A stretch of DNA of 64,000 nucleotides, taken from contig NZ_FSRA01000001.1 of the NCBI RefSeq assembly GCF_900129465.1, positions 1,488,001-1,552,000 on the forward strand. The letters run 5' to 3'. The notes under the pieces were generated by a model, which was given only the letters and a program-made list of their open reading frames with translations, had not been told where the DNA came from and made no database searches. Every line of letters begins with the position of its first letter. Position 1 is the first letter of the stretch. Positions 1-7,821 of the stretch are shown piece after piece. The translations under genes were made by a program, and so were the position numbers. This DNA comes from Chitinophaga niabensis (GTDB lineage Bacteria; Bacteroidota; Bacteroidia; Chitinophagales; Chitinophagaceae).

Positions 1-111
1 ACTTTTCCTACGCCTTACGGCATTGTATCCGTAAAGCACACCAAACAGGCCAACGGAAAGATACACTCAGAAATAAAGTCCCCCAAAGAGGTGAGGGTGA
101 TAAGAGAATAG
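1..111 (+). CDS. C-terminal end of an upstream gene (partial), possibly a GH78-type glycosidase
   Basis: Frame 1 is open from the first base and stops at a TAG at 109-111, giving the last 36 residues of a protein that begins outside the window. The visible tail, with TPYG near its start and SPKEVRV near its end, resembles the final beta-sandwich strands of large secreted glycosidases such as alpha-L-rhamnosidases. The fragment is too short for a firm family call. The sigma factor gene begins a few to about 65 bases further on, depending on which start is used. Confidence 0.5.
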   Translation, partial: TFPTPYGIVSVKHTKQANGKIHSEIKSPKEVRVIRE

Positions 112-177
112 AATTTGAAGAAAAAACTATACCTTGTATCAATAAACAGTAATTTTTTGATCAGCAGTGAACACGAT

Positions 178-720
178 ATGGAATGGAGCCGTATGAAAAA
201 CGGTGATCCAGCCGCCCTTGAAGCAATTTACAGGGCTCACATCAGATCGTTGGTGCGCTATGGTTTAAAACTGACCCATGACCTCGACCTGATCAGGGAT
301 AGCATCCAGGACCTCTTCCTGGAGATCTGGCGCAACCGGGAGAACCTTGCTGATACTTCTCATCCCAAATTCTACCTTTTCAGAGCTTTACGGAACAAAC
401 TATCCAAAGCACAAACAAAACAATCCTTTGTCAGCGAAAATGAGCTGCGCCTGGCCTCAGACAGCCTCCTGGAAGAATACGTGGAATTAACCATCACCGC
501 CAGGGAAACGGAAGCAGAGAACCGGCAGGCCCTGAAACAGTTATTACATAAACTACCCCGGCGGCAGCAGGAAGCCGTATATCTCCGCTTTTACCAGAAC
601 ATCCCCTACGAACGCATCGCGGAACTGATGAGTATGAATTACCAGTCCGTTTTAAACCTCATGCAGCGTGCCCTGAAGGCTTTAAGGAAAGAATATACCC
701 CCCGTTCCTCCAAAGACTAA
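178..720 (+). CDS. ECF RNA polymerase sigma factor, FecI-like
   Basis: The product is a sigma-70 family factor of about 180 residues that would direct RNA polymerase to its own regulon. Region 2 lies at about residues 5-75, beginning with the typical GDPAALEAIY segment. Region 4 is the C-terminal helix-turn-helix at about 120-170, around YERIAELMSMNYQSV. I chose the ATG at 178 because it starts just before the conserved region-2 helix. A TTG at 115 in the same frame would add 21 residues and cannot be excluded. The anti-sigma gene follows after 68 bases, and an STN-containing SusC lies beyond it. This is the usual Bacteroidota trans-envelope signalling order, so the factor probably controls the adjacent SusC/SusD genes. 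Confidence 0.93.
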   Translation: MEWSRMKNGDPAALEAIYRAHIRSLVRYGLKLTHDLDLIRDSIQDLFLEIWRNRENLADTSHPKFYLFRALRNKLSKAQTKQSFVSENELRLASDSLLEEYVELTITARETEAENRQALKQLLHKLPRRQQEAVYLRFYQNIPYERIAELMSMNYQSVLNLMQRALKALRKEYTPRSSKD

Positions 721-741
721 AAAAACTTTCCCAAAAGTGAG

Positions 742-775
742 TATATAGGTAAGGAAACAGACATTACCTTATATA
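742..775 (+). promoter_or_regulatory. Imperfect inverted repeat between the sigma and anti-sigma genes
   Basis: TATATAGGTAA (742-752) faces TTACCTTATATA (764-775) across an 11-base spacer. The arms match except for one extra T. It sits 13 bases before the start codon of the anti-sigma gene. It could be an operator, a leader hairpin limiting translation of the anti-sigma factor, or a processing site. No T-run follows, so it is not a classic terminator. Confidence 0.4.
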
Positions 776-788
776 GACCTGCTATTTC

Positions 789-1850
789 ATGGACCACCAG
801 GAGGAGAAAATACATGCATTATTACTGGATAACCGGTTTGTAGACTGGGTGATCAATCCGCAAAGCCCCTATGCCGGCTACTGGCTGCAATGGGCTGCAA
901 CGGACCCGGAGCATGCATGGTTGCTGGAAGAAGCAAAACATTTTCTCCTGGAAATGAGGCTGGCAGAAGAAGAGGGGCAGCAGGAACTGAGTGAAGTGCA
1001 ATTGGAACAGATGTTAGACCGGATCCGTGAAGAAATAGCACCTGTACCTCAAAAGAGAAGCATCGCAAAATACTGGTACATGGCAGCAGCCGTGCTGGCA
1101 GGGGCCATTGCATTAGGCATTTTTATGTTTTCTCCCAAAGAGAACACCATAACAGGTACAGATAAAAAAGAAGCCTATTCCACAGATGTGATCCGGTATA
1201 ATGGCAACAAAGAAGATGAACTGCTCTTTCTGCCGGATGGTTCCAAAGTAGTACTGGCCAAAGGTGCAAGGATCTCCTATAATATGCTCATGAATGGCAG
1301 TAAAAGGGAAGTAACCCTGTCTGGCGAAGCCTTCTTTGATGTGGCTAAAAATGCAGAACAACCCTTTTATATCTATACAAAGAATGTGGTTGTAAAGGTG
1401 CTGGGCACGAGTTTTAAAGTAACGGCATCCGGCAACCAGGAAGCTGTGGCCGTTAAAACAGGTAAAGTATCCGTTTACCTCAAAGGGCAGGACCTTGAGC
1501 AGTCTGCCGCCAGGATTGTACTGCCACAGCAGGTATGCAGGTATTCAGAAAACAGTAAGGAACTGATCACAGAAACATTCACAGATAAATTACCCATTGC
1601 TAGCGGGCTGGAAAAGGCCAGGAACTATAATTTTGAAGATGCCCCGCTGGACTCCGTTATCAAAACCCTGGAGAAAATGTATGCTATCCCCATACAATAT
1701 AATGCAGATACTTTTGCAGGCTGCTTTATAACAATATCATTGGGTGATGAAAGCCTCGAAGAGATCTTAAAAGTTATTACAAGAACAGTGGACGCATCTT
1801 ATAGTTACAGCGGCTATGGCATAACGTTAAAGGGAAAAGGTTGCCGCTGA
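789..1850 (+). CDS. FecR family anti-sigma factor
   Basis: A single-pass inner-membrane anti-sigma factor of 353 residues. The cytoplasmic N-terminal part (1-90) would hold the neighbouring sigma factor. One membrane segment spans about 95-114 (YWYMAAAVLAGAIALGIF). The periplasmic FecR domain (about 130-250) is recognisable by LPDGSKVVLAKGARI and SGEAFFDVAKN. A DUF4974-type end follows at about 280-350 (NYNFEDAPLDSVIKTLEK). In this family the periplasmic part contacts the STN domain of a cognate TonB-dependent transporter, and the SusC gene that begins 198 bases downstream has such a domain. Length and order are normal for the family. Confidence 0.95.
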   Translation: MDHQEEKIHALLLDNRFVDWVINPQSPYAGYWLQWAATDPEHAWLLEEAKHFLLEMRLAEEEGQQELSEVQLEQMLDRIREEIAPVPQKRSIAKYWYMAAAVLAGAIALGIFMFSPKENTITGTDKKEAYSTDVIRYNGNKEDELLFLPDGSKVVLAKGARISYNMLMNGSKREVTLSGEAFFDVAKNAEQPFYIYTKNVVVKVLGTSFKVTASGNQEAVAVKTGKVSVYLKGQDLEQSAARIVLPQQVCRYSENSKELITETFTDKLPIASGLEKARNYNFEDAPLDSVIKTLEKMYAIPIQYNADTFAGCFITISLGDESLEEILKVITRTVDASYSYSGYGITLKGKGCR

Positions 1851-2017
1851 GAAATTTAGTTTTACAGACAGGAATGAGCACGTTTATTAATCATCAGTAA
1901 CAGCTAACGTTAACAAACTCAGAAATTAAACAACAAGTATGGATTAACAACCAAAATCAGGGCGCCCGCTCTTGAAAGGGCCTCCTATGCACTATTCCAT
2001 AGGTGTTCCCGCACCTC

Positions 2018-2036
2018 ATTAATTCACGTTACTAAA
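2018..2036 (+). promoter_or_regulatory. Leader element with core TTCACGTTA, copy 1 (before SusC)
   Basis: The sequence attaattcacgttactaaa lies about 13 bases before the SusC start codon. Very similar sequences precede the GH16 gene (10870-10890) and the PL14-like gene (12118-12138) at nearly the same distance. This points to a shared 5' leader or regulator site in the first glycan locus. Its function is unknown. Confidence 0.3.
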
Positions 2037-2048
2037 TCGTTTTATGTT

Positions 2049-5000
2049 ATGAAGAAAATTGGATTGTGTACCTACTCAGCTTCTTTTTTTATGAAAGCAG
2101 CCCTCATACATTATTTCCTGACCCTTGCATTCATCGTAGGGGTACAGGCCGCGCCTGCAAACGGGCAGGGCATCCTGGATAAACGCATTTCCATTACCGT
2201 AGAGCGTGAATCCTTCAAAGCTGTATTACAGAAAATAAGCCTCAAAGCCGGTGTGAAATTTTCCTATACACGCAATACACTTCCTGAAAAAGAAAAAGTA
2301 AGCGTGCTGGCGAAAGATGAAACCCTGGAGAAGGTATTTACCAACCTGTTTGATCCTTTCGATATCGACTTCGAGGCTATCGGCAGCCAGGTGGTATTGC
2401 GGAAGCAAAAGCTCATGAGCGTGCTGATGAACCATGCAGAGAGCGGCAATGCCACCGAGATCAATTTTAAACAGGTAACAGGCACTATCAAAGATGTTAG
2501 CGGCAGCCCTGTTCCCGGTGTAACGGTGAGCATTAAAGGAACTACCAAAGGCACCAACACAGATGGGAATGGTAATTTTAAGATAGAAGCAAACGAAGGT
2601 GATGTACTGGTATTTTCTGCTATAGGTTTTAAGCGCCTTGAAATGAAAGTTGGGAGCGAAAGCTCCTACTCGGTGGTACTGGAAACCGATGAAAAAGCCT
2701 TAAGTGAGGTAGTGGTAACGGCGATGGGCGTTAAACGCTCTCCGCGTTCACTGGGTTATTCTGTACAGAAAGTTGACGGAAGTAACATTACCATCGCACA
2801 GGCACCTACCATTGCGCAGGGCCTGATGGGAAAGGTGGCAGGTTTGAATATCAGCCAGGCATCCGGTGGTGTGGAAGGTGGTTCTTCCCGTCTTGTAATA
2901 CGTGGTAATACAACCCTTACCGGCGATAACCGCGCACTTATTATTGTAGATGGTGTGGCACTTAATAATGACCCTGTTAATAACAATGCGAATAACGGTG
3001 GCGGCGGTGCTGTAGGTACCCAGCAGGGGGCTGATGTTTCCGGTTACAACGACTGGGGTACCGGGCTTAATTTTATCAACCCGGAAGACATTGAGGATGT
3101 TACGGTGTTGAAAGGGCCCGCAGCAGCAGCTTTATATGGTGCAAGGGGAGCGAACGGTGTGATACTCGTGACCCGTAAGAAAGGAGAAAGAAGAAAGGGC
3201 CTGGGTGTAGACTACTCTTTCTCCAGCCGTGCAACAAAGGTTTATGAATACCTGGATTTCCAGAATGATTTTGGTTCCGGTCTTGTAGGTGCTTTGTGGA
3301 CAGCAGATCAGGGAAAACAATTCCCGGTGAATGGTGCAGGGAAGCGTTACCAGATCGGTACCTACTCGGGCAGTTATGCAGCCGGTGATTACAAAACAGG
3401 TGCCTATGGCATGCTGCCTTACAACAACAGCACACAGGCATGGGACCTTTTTTCTTTTCCCAGCGGATTATCCTGGGGCCCAAAATTCGACAATCAACCT
3501 GTGCTCTGGTATGATGGCGTAGAAAGACCTTACTCTGCACAGCCCAATAACTGGAAAGATTATTTTCCTGATGGTTATGTGAACCAGCATAACGTTTCCA
3601 TCTCCGGTGGCGGCGATTTTGGTACCATCCGCGCTTCTTATACCAGGGATGATAGTAAAGCCAATATCCTGAACAGTAATTATAAGAGCAATATCTTCAA
3701 TGTTGGTTCCAGTATAAAGGTGAGTAAAATGCTCACAGCTGATATCACCGGTAGCTACGTCAACTACGAACGTTTGAATGCACCCCCCGTAGGAGCTGGC
3801 GCTTTTATGGCGGGTATGTCTTATGCAGCAACGAGAGACTATCGGCCGGATGTGGAGAAGCTGAATAATTTTGCGCCGGATGGCTCACAAAGGGACGTAA
3901 CTAACTCCAGCAATTTTCCTGCAGGTTCTCCGCCATACCCTTATTATTCTTACATGGCCAATTCTTACTGGAACATCTATAAGAATAACACCGTCTTCAA
4001 TCGCAACCAGTTGTTAGGTAGCATTAAACTCACTGCTAACCTTACAGACTTTTTAACATTGACCACACAGGGAAGCATTGATAATTCAAATGATGGTACG
4101 GAAATAAGGGAGTATCCCAAGAATGTTCAGGGAACACAGGGAGCTTACAGGCAGGCGAATGCCCGTAACATGAGCCGTAACCTGAATGCGATGCTGAGAT
4201 TGTACAAGGATAATCTCTTCAATAAACAATTTAATGCGAGTATCACCGGCGGTGTGGAGTCCTATTACCGGAACGATTATACCGTGAGCAACAAAACAAA
4301 AGGCAACTTTATCAGCCCTTTTATTTTTGCACTGAATAATGGATCAGAAGCACCTGATCCGGCACAGGAGATCCGTTATGCCAAGAAGATCAATTCAGGC
4401 TTCGGATTTATAGACCTCTCTTTCAGGAATTACCTTTTCCTGCAGGTAACAGGTAGGAACGACTGGTCTTCCACGCTTACAGATGGTACCAATTCTTACT
4501 TCTATCCATCCGTTAACGCGAGCTATGTATTCTCGGATGGTATTCCGGGTATGCAGAATGCTTTGCCCTGGCTGAGCTTTGGTAAATTAAGCCTCTCTTA
4601 TGCAGAAACAGGTAGTGATACAGACCCCTATTCTATTTTTAACGTATTGAATACGGCAGCATACAATCAACAAGCTGCGCAAACCTTCCCCAGTAATTTG
4701 AAATTCCCTGGTGTTGCACCGCAAAGGACCCGCCAGTATGAAGCAGGTTTGAGCATAGGTATGTTCAATAATCGTGTGAACCTGGAGGTAACAGCGTACT
4801 CCATGAAAACGTTCAACCAGATCCTCTCTAACAGCCTGCCGATGTCTTCCGGATTTACTTCGGTACAGCTCAATAAAGGATCTTTAGGTAATAAAGGGAT
4901 TGAATTTATCATCGGCGCCAACCCGGTAAGTACAAGGGATTTTTCCTGGAACATTTCATTGAATGGTGCACACGCACAGAACAAGGTACTGGCACTGGAT

Positions 5001-5837
5001 GAAGGAACAGATGCAATTTCACTGGGTACTTTCTTTGGCGGAAGCGGCGTTTCCCAGCGTGTGAAAGTAGGAGAGAACTACGGCACCCTTTATGGCCGTG
5101 ATTTCACTTACCTGAATGGTAAAAAAGTAGTGAAGAGAGCGGTGAACCCACAAAACCAGCAGTTGCTGAGTTATATGGTGAACGGGCAGCCGCAGGCGGC
5201 AGGTACACAATGGGTATTAACGCCCAACGAAGTACCCATTGGTAATTCTCAGCCATTCCTTACCGGTGGTATTGCCAATACTTTGCGCTACAAGGGCATC
5301 TCCTTATACTTTATGGTAGATGGTAAATTCGGCGGCGATACCTATTTTGGTACTTATGCGGCAGCTATGGGGAACGGCCTGTTACAGGAAACTACCAAAG
5401 AACGTAACGGTGGCGGTCTTCCCATGACCTATCCCGATGGTACCACCGGCAATACAGGTATCATTTTCGATGGTGTGTTCGCAGATGGCAAACCCAATAC
5501 AGATGTGGTAGCCTATCCATGGTATTACCTGGGTACCTATACTTCCTGGAATCACCTGGGTGTTCCAAGGTCTGCCTCTGTATTTGAAAATACCTGGATG
5601 AAATTAAGAGAGGTTGCATTGACCTACCAGGTGCCGCAAAGTGTGGTAAGACAAACAAAGATCTTCCAGAACCTGAGCCTTTCACTGATCGGACGGGACC
5701 TTTTTTACCTCTTCACTACCATCCCCAAAGGGCTTAATCCTGAAGGCGTAAATGGTATTGGTAACATGCAGGGTATTGAATACTCTTCCATGCCAAGGAT
5801 AAGGTCTTTTGGTTTTACTGTGAAAGCCTCTTTATAA
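2049..5837 (+). CDS. SusC/RagA-family TonB-dependent outer-membrane transporter with STN domain
   Basis: A 1262-residue outer-membrane importer for a glycan or oligosaccharide. An N-terminal signal region ends at about residue 40. An STN signalling domain follows at about 48-118, then a carboxypeptidase-D regulatory-like fold (about 142-213, with GSPVPGVTVSIKGT), a TonB-box-like SEVVVTAMG at about 219-227, a plug (about 225-375) and a 22-strand barrel. The STN domain is absent from the two other SusC proteins in this window. It fits control by the sigma/anti-sigma pair just upstream: substrate occupancy would be signalled to FecR and then to the sigma factor. The SusD partner starts 18 bases after the stop. 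The substrate cannot be read from the sequence. Confidence 0.97.
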   Translation: MKKIGLCTYSASFFMKAALIHYFLTLAFIVGVQAAPANGQGILDKRISITVERESFKAVLQKISLKAGVKFSYTRNTLPEKEKVSVLAKDETLEKVFTNLFDPFDIDFEAIGSQVVLRKQKLMSVLMNHAESGNATEINFKQVTGTIKDVSGSPVPGVTVSIKGTTKGTNTDGNGNFKIEANEGDVLVFSAIGFKRLEMKVGSESSYSVVLETDEKALSEVVVTAMGVKRSPRSLGYSVQKVDGSNITIAQAPTIAQGLMGKVAGLNISQASGGVEGGSSRLVIRGNTTLTGDNRALIIVDGVALNNDPVNNNANNGGGGAVGTQQGADVSGYNDWGTGLNFINPEDIEDVTVLKGPAAAALYGARGANGVILVTRKKGERRKGLGVDYSFSSRATKVYEYLDFQNDFGSGLVGALWTADQGKQFPVNGAGKRYQIGTYSGSYAAGDYKTGAYGMLPYNNSTQAWDLFSFPSGLSWGPKFDNQPVLWYDGVERPYSAQPNNWKDYFPDGYVNQHNVSISGGGDFGTIRASYTRDDSKANILNSNYKSNIFNVGSSIKVSKMLTADITGSYVNYERLNAPPVGAGAFMAGMSYAATRDYRPDVEKLNNFAPDGSQRDVTNSSNFPAGSPPYPYYSYMANSYWNIYKNNTVFNRNQLLGSIKLTANLTDFLTLTTQGSIDNSNDGTEIREYPKNVQGTQGAYRQANARNMSRNLNAMLRLYKDNLFNKQFNASITGGVESYYRNDYTVSNKTKGNFISPFIFALNNGSEAPDPAQEIRYAKKINSGFGFIDLSFRNYLFLQVTGRNDWSSTLTDGTNSYFYPSVNASYVFSDGIPGMQNALPWLSFGKLSLSYAETGSDTDPYSIFNVLNTAAYNQQAAQTFPSNLKFPGVAPQRTRQYEAGLSIGMFNNRVNLEVTAYSMKTFNQILSNSLPMSSGFTSVQLNKGSLGNKGIEFIIGANPVSTRDFSWNISLNGAHAQNKVLALDEGTDAISLGTFFGGSGVSQRVKVGENYGTLYGRDFTYLNGKKVVKRAVNPQNQQLLSYMVNGQPQAAGTQWVLTPNEVPIGNSQPFLTGGIANTLRYKGISLYFMVDGKFGGDTYFGTYAAAMGNGLLQETTKERNGGGLPMTYPDGTTGNTGIIFDGVFADGKPNTDVVAYPWYYLGTYTSWNHLGVPRSASVFENTWMKLREVALTYQVPQSVVRQTKIFQNLSLSLIGRDLFYLFTTIPKGLNPEGVNGIGNMQGIEYSSMPRIRSFGFTVKASL

Positions 5838-5855
5838 TTTAAAAACTGTTGAATC

Positions 5856-7478
5856 ATGAAGATCATAAAAAAATCAATATACAGTTTACTGGTCTGCGGG
5901 GCATTATGTGGCGCAGGTGCATGTGAGAAAGGGTTTGAAGAGATCAATACGCCATACAAAGATGCCAGTGAAAACACGGCATCCATATCCGGTCTGTTCA
6001 ATGGCCTTGTATCTTCACTGGGTAAATACGGGGATGATGCACTGAATGTGAGCTTATTGTATCCCATCACTAATCAGCAGGCCTATCAGAATACGGTAGC
6101 GCCTTACCTGAACTATAGCGTAACATACTGGAGCCAGTACTATCCTGATCTGCTCGTTTACAAAACCATTCTGAGAAAGATCGGAGAACAGGCTAATCCG
6201 CAATCCTTCAATAACATCAAATACATGGCCAGCGTACTGATGGCCAACAAAACCCTTCGCATGCTGGATTATTATGGAGACATTCCATACAGCCAGGCTT
6301 CATTGGCAAAAGAAGGGAACACCTATTTCCGCCCGCCTTACGATGCACAACCGGAGGTTTACAAAAGCGTGCTGGCAGACCTGAAGGCTGCTGCCGATGG
6401 ATTGGGAACAGAAACCGGCCAGGTGAACCTGGGTTCTTCAGAGTCTTTCCTGAACAGTGATTTCACTGCCTGGAAAAAGTTCGCGAATGCCTTGCGTTTA
6501 AGATATGCAGTAAGGTTGTACGCTAAGGAAAAAGCCATAGCGGATGCGATCATTACGGATATTATCGGCGGCAACAAACCCTTGCCGGCTAATCAAAACC
6601 TCACCAGCCTGTACCTGGATAATTTCGGATTATGGCCCAGCCGTGTAACCGTGGCCGGGCAAACACTGGGTGCGCTGGACAGCAAGTGGGATTCCTACCG
6701 TGAGTTATCCATTTCCAACATCCGCATGAGTAGCAATGTATGGCAGCAAATGTCTTCCACCAATGCAACAAACGGCTCCGGTATCTTTGATCCGCGCTGT
6801 TATGTTTACTTTATGACCAATAACGCGGACCAATGGGTGCCACAGCCCCAGAACGGTTCTCAGCCTGAAGGTGGCCGCCCTTATGATGTGGGTACAGAAA
6901 GGAAAGCTATCGGCAGCGATCCCGCCAATAAATTCGCCTGCGTGAATTACCTGATGGCATACGACAGGGTGTTCTATCCCATACTCATCATTACAGAAGC
7001 AGATGTACATTTCCTGAAAGCAGAGATCTATCAACGCGGAATGGGTGTTGCCAAGGATATAGCAAAAGCCAAAGCTGAGTATGAAGCGGGGATCACCGCC
7101 TCTGTGAACTTCTGGTATGCTTATACCCAGCTTTCTCCAACCTGGGCACCTGCAAGGCCGGTTGCGCCTACGGCAGGTCAAATGACGGCATTCCTTACTA
7201 ATCCGGCCGTGCTGTATAATGGTGCCAACGACGCAGATGCGTTGAAGAAGATCGCCACACAATCCTGGCTGGCTACGATGTTCCAGCCGGCAGAATCCTG
7301 GGCTACCGTGCGGAGAACGGGTTTAACGCCTAAGGACCCTACTTATAATCCTTCCGTGGTGAATAAACTGCCTTATCCTGATGATGAGAACGTGAATAAC
7401 CATGAGAACTGGCAGAAGGCTACGAATGGAGAGAATCCTACACAGCAGGTGCAGAAGAAAGTGTACTGGATGCAATAA
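5856..7478 (+). CDS. SusD/RagB-family outer-membrane lipoprotein (PF12771-like)
   Basis: The surface glycan-binding lid of the upstream SusC, 540 residues. The signal peptide ends in a lipobox with Cys23 (GAGAC). The mature start GFEEINTPYKDAS matches the SusD-like_2 subfamily better than classical SusD. TPR-like helices form the scaffold, for example around MLDYYGDIPYSQA and WKKFANALRLRYAVRL. The family's typical C-terminal segment is present (PDDENVNNHENWQ). It is co-transcribed with SusC, and a weak hairpin terminator follows. Confidence 0.95.
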   Translation: MKIIKKSIYSLLVCGALCGAGACEKGFEEINTPYKDASENTASISGLFNGLVSSLGKYGDDALNVSLLYPITNQQAYQNTVAPYLNYSVTYWSQYYPDLLVYKTILRKIGEQANPQSFNNIKYMASVLMANKTLRMLDYYGDIPYSQASLAKEGNTYFRPPYDAQPEVYKSVLADLKAAADGLGTETGQVNLGSSESFLNSDFTAWKKFANALRLRYAVRLYAKEKAIADAIITDIIGGNKPLPANQNLTSLYLDNFGLWPSRVTVAGQTLGALDSKWDSYRELSISNIRMSSNVWQQMSSTNATNGSGIFDPRCYVYFMTNNADQWVPQPQNGSQPEGGRPYDVGTERKAIGSDPANKFACVNYLMAYDRVFYPILIITEADVHFLKAEIYQRGMGVAKDIAKAKAEYEAGITASVNFWYAYTQLSPTWAPARPVAPTAGQMTAFLTNPAVLYNGANDADALKKIATQSWLATMFQPAESWATVRRTGLTPKDPTYNPSVVNKLPYPDDENVNNHENWQKATNGENPTQQVQKKVYWMQ

Positions 7479-7508
7479 CCCTGGGTATATTGGTTGACTA
7501 TAAAGAAG

Positions 7509-7546
7509 AATGGAGCTCGTTGTGATGACGGGCTCCATTTGATTTC
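7509..7546 (+). terminator. Probable terminator after SusD
   Basis: AATGGAGC (7509-7516) pairs with GCTCCATT (7532-7539), an 8-bp stem with a 15-base loop followed by a modest T-rich stretch. It lies 30 bases after the SusD stop. The tail is weak, so efficiency is uncertain. Confidence 0.5.
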
Positions 7547-7590
7547 TATAGTGGCAATATGGCGCCAAAATGACAGGTACCCCACCTTGA

Positions 7591-7652
7591 TACGGGATGG
7601 CTACGGGATTGATACGGGATTGATACGGGAATGATACGGGATTACTACGGGA
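7591..7652. repeat. Six TACGGGA units phased at exactly 11 bp
   Basis: TACGGGA starts at 7591, 7602, 7613, 7624, 7635 and 7646. Every unit is 11 bases after the last, and the four-base linkers are mostly TTGA-like (tggc, ttga, ttga, atga, ttac). The array lies between the convergent 3' ends of the SusD gene and the large regulator gene, so it is not in a normal promoter position. An 11-bp unit cannot keep a reading frame over so few copies, which argues against coding. The rest of the 7479-7821 gap holds the hairpin at 7509 and nothing else I can identify. Confidence 0.85.
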
Positions 7653-7821
7653 AAAACGCCCGATTAAACCGGATTTTGACCCTCTGAACAAACAATATCC
7701 GACCCTTAAAACAAAGTCCCCCCATTACAACCTGCCTGACTTGTTCCTGAAATAATGGAACCATGAAAAATAACATGCTGCTGCAGAAGATGTAAGGGCA
7801 TCTACCTTACCGGAAAATCCC

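Noticed and set aside
7591..7652. Tandem TACGGGA array considered as a CRISPR array
   Set aside because: Units are 7 bases with 4-base, nearly constant linkers. There are no 30-base spacers and no cas genes.
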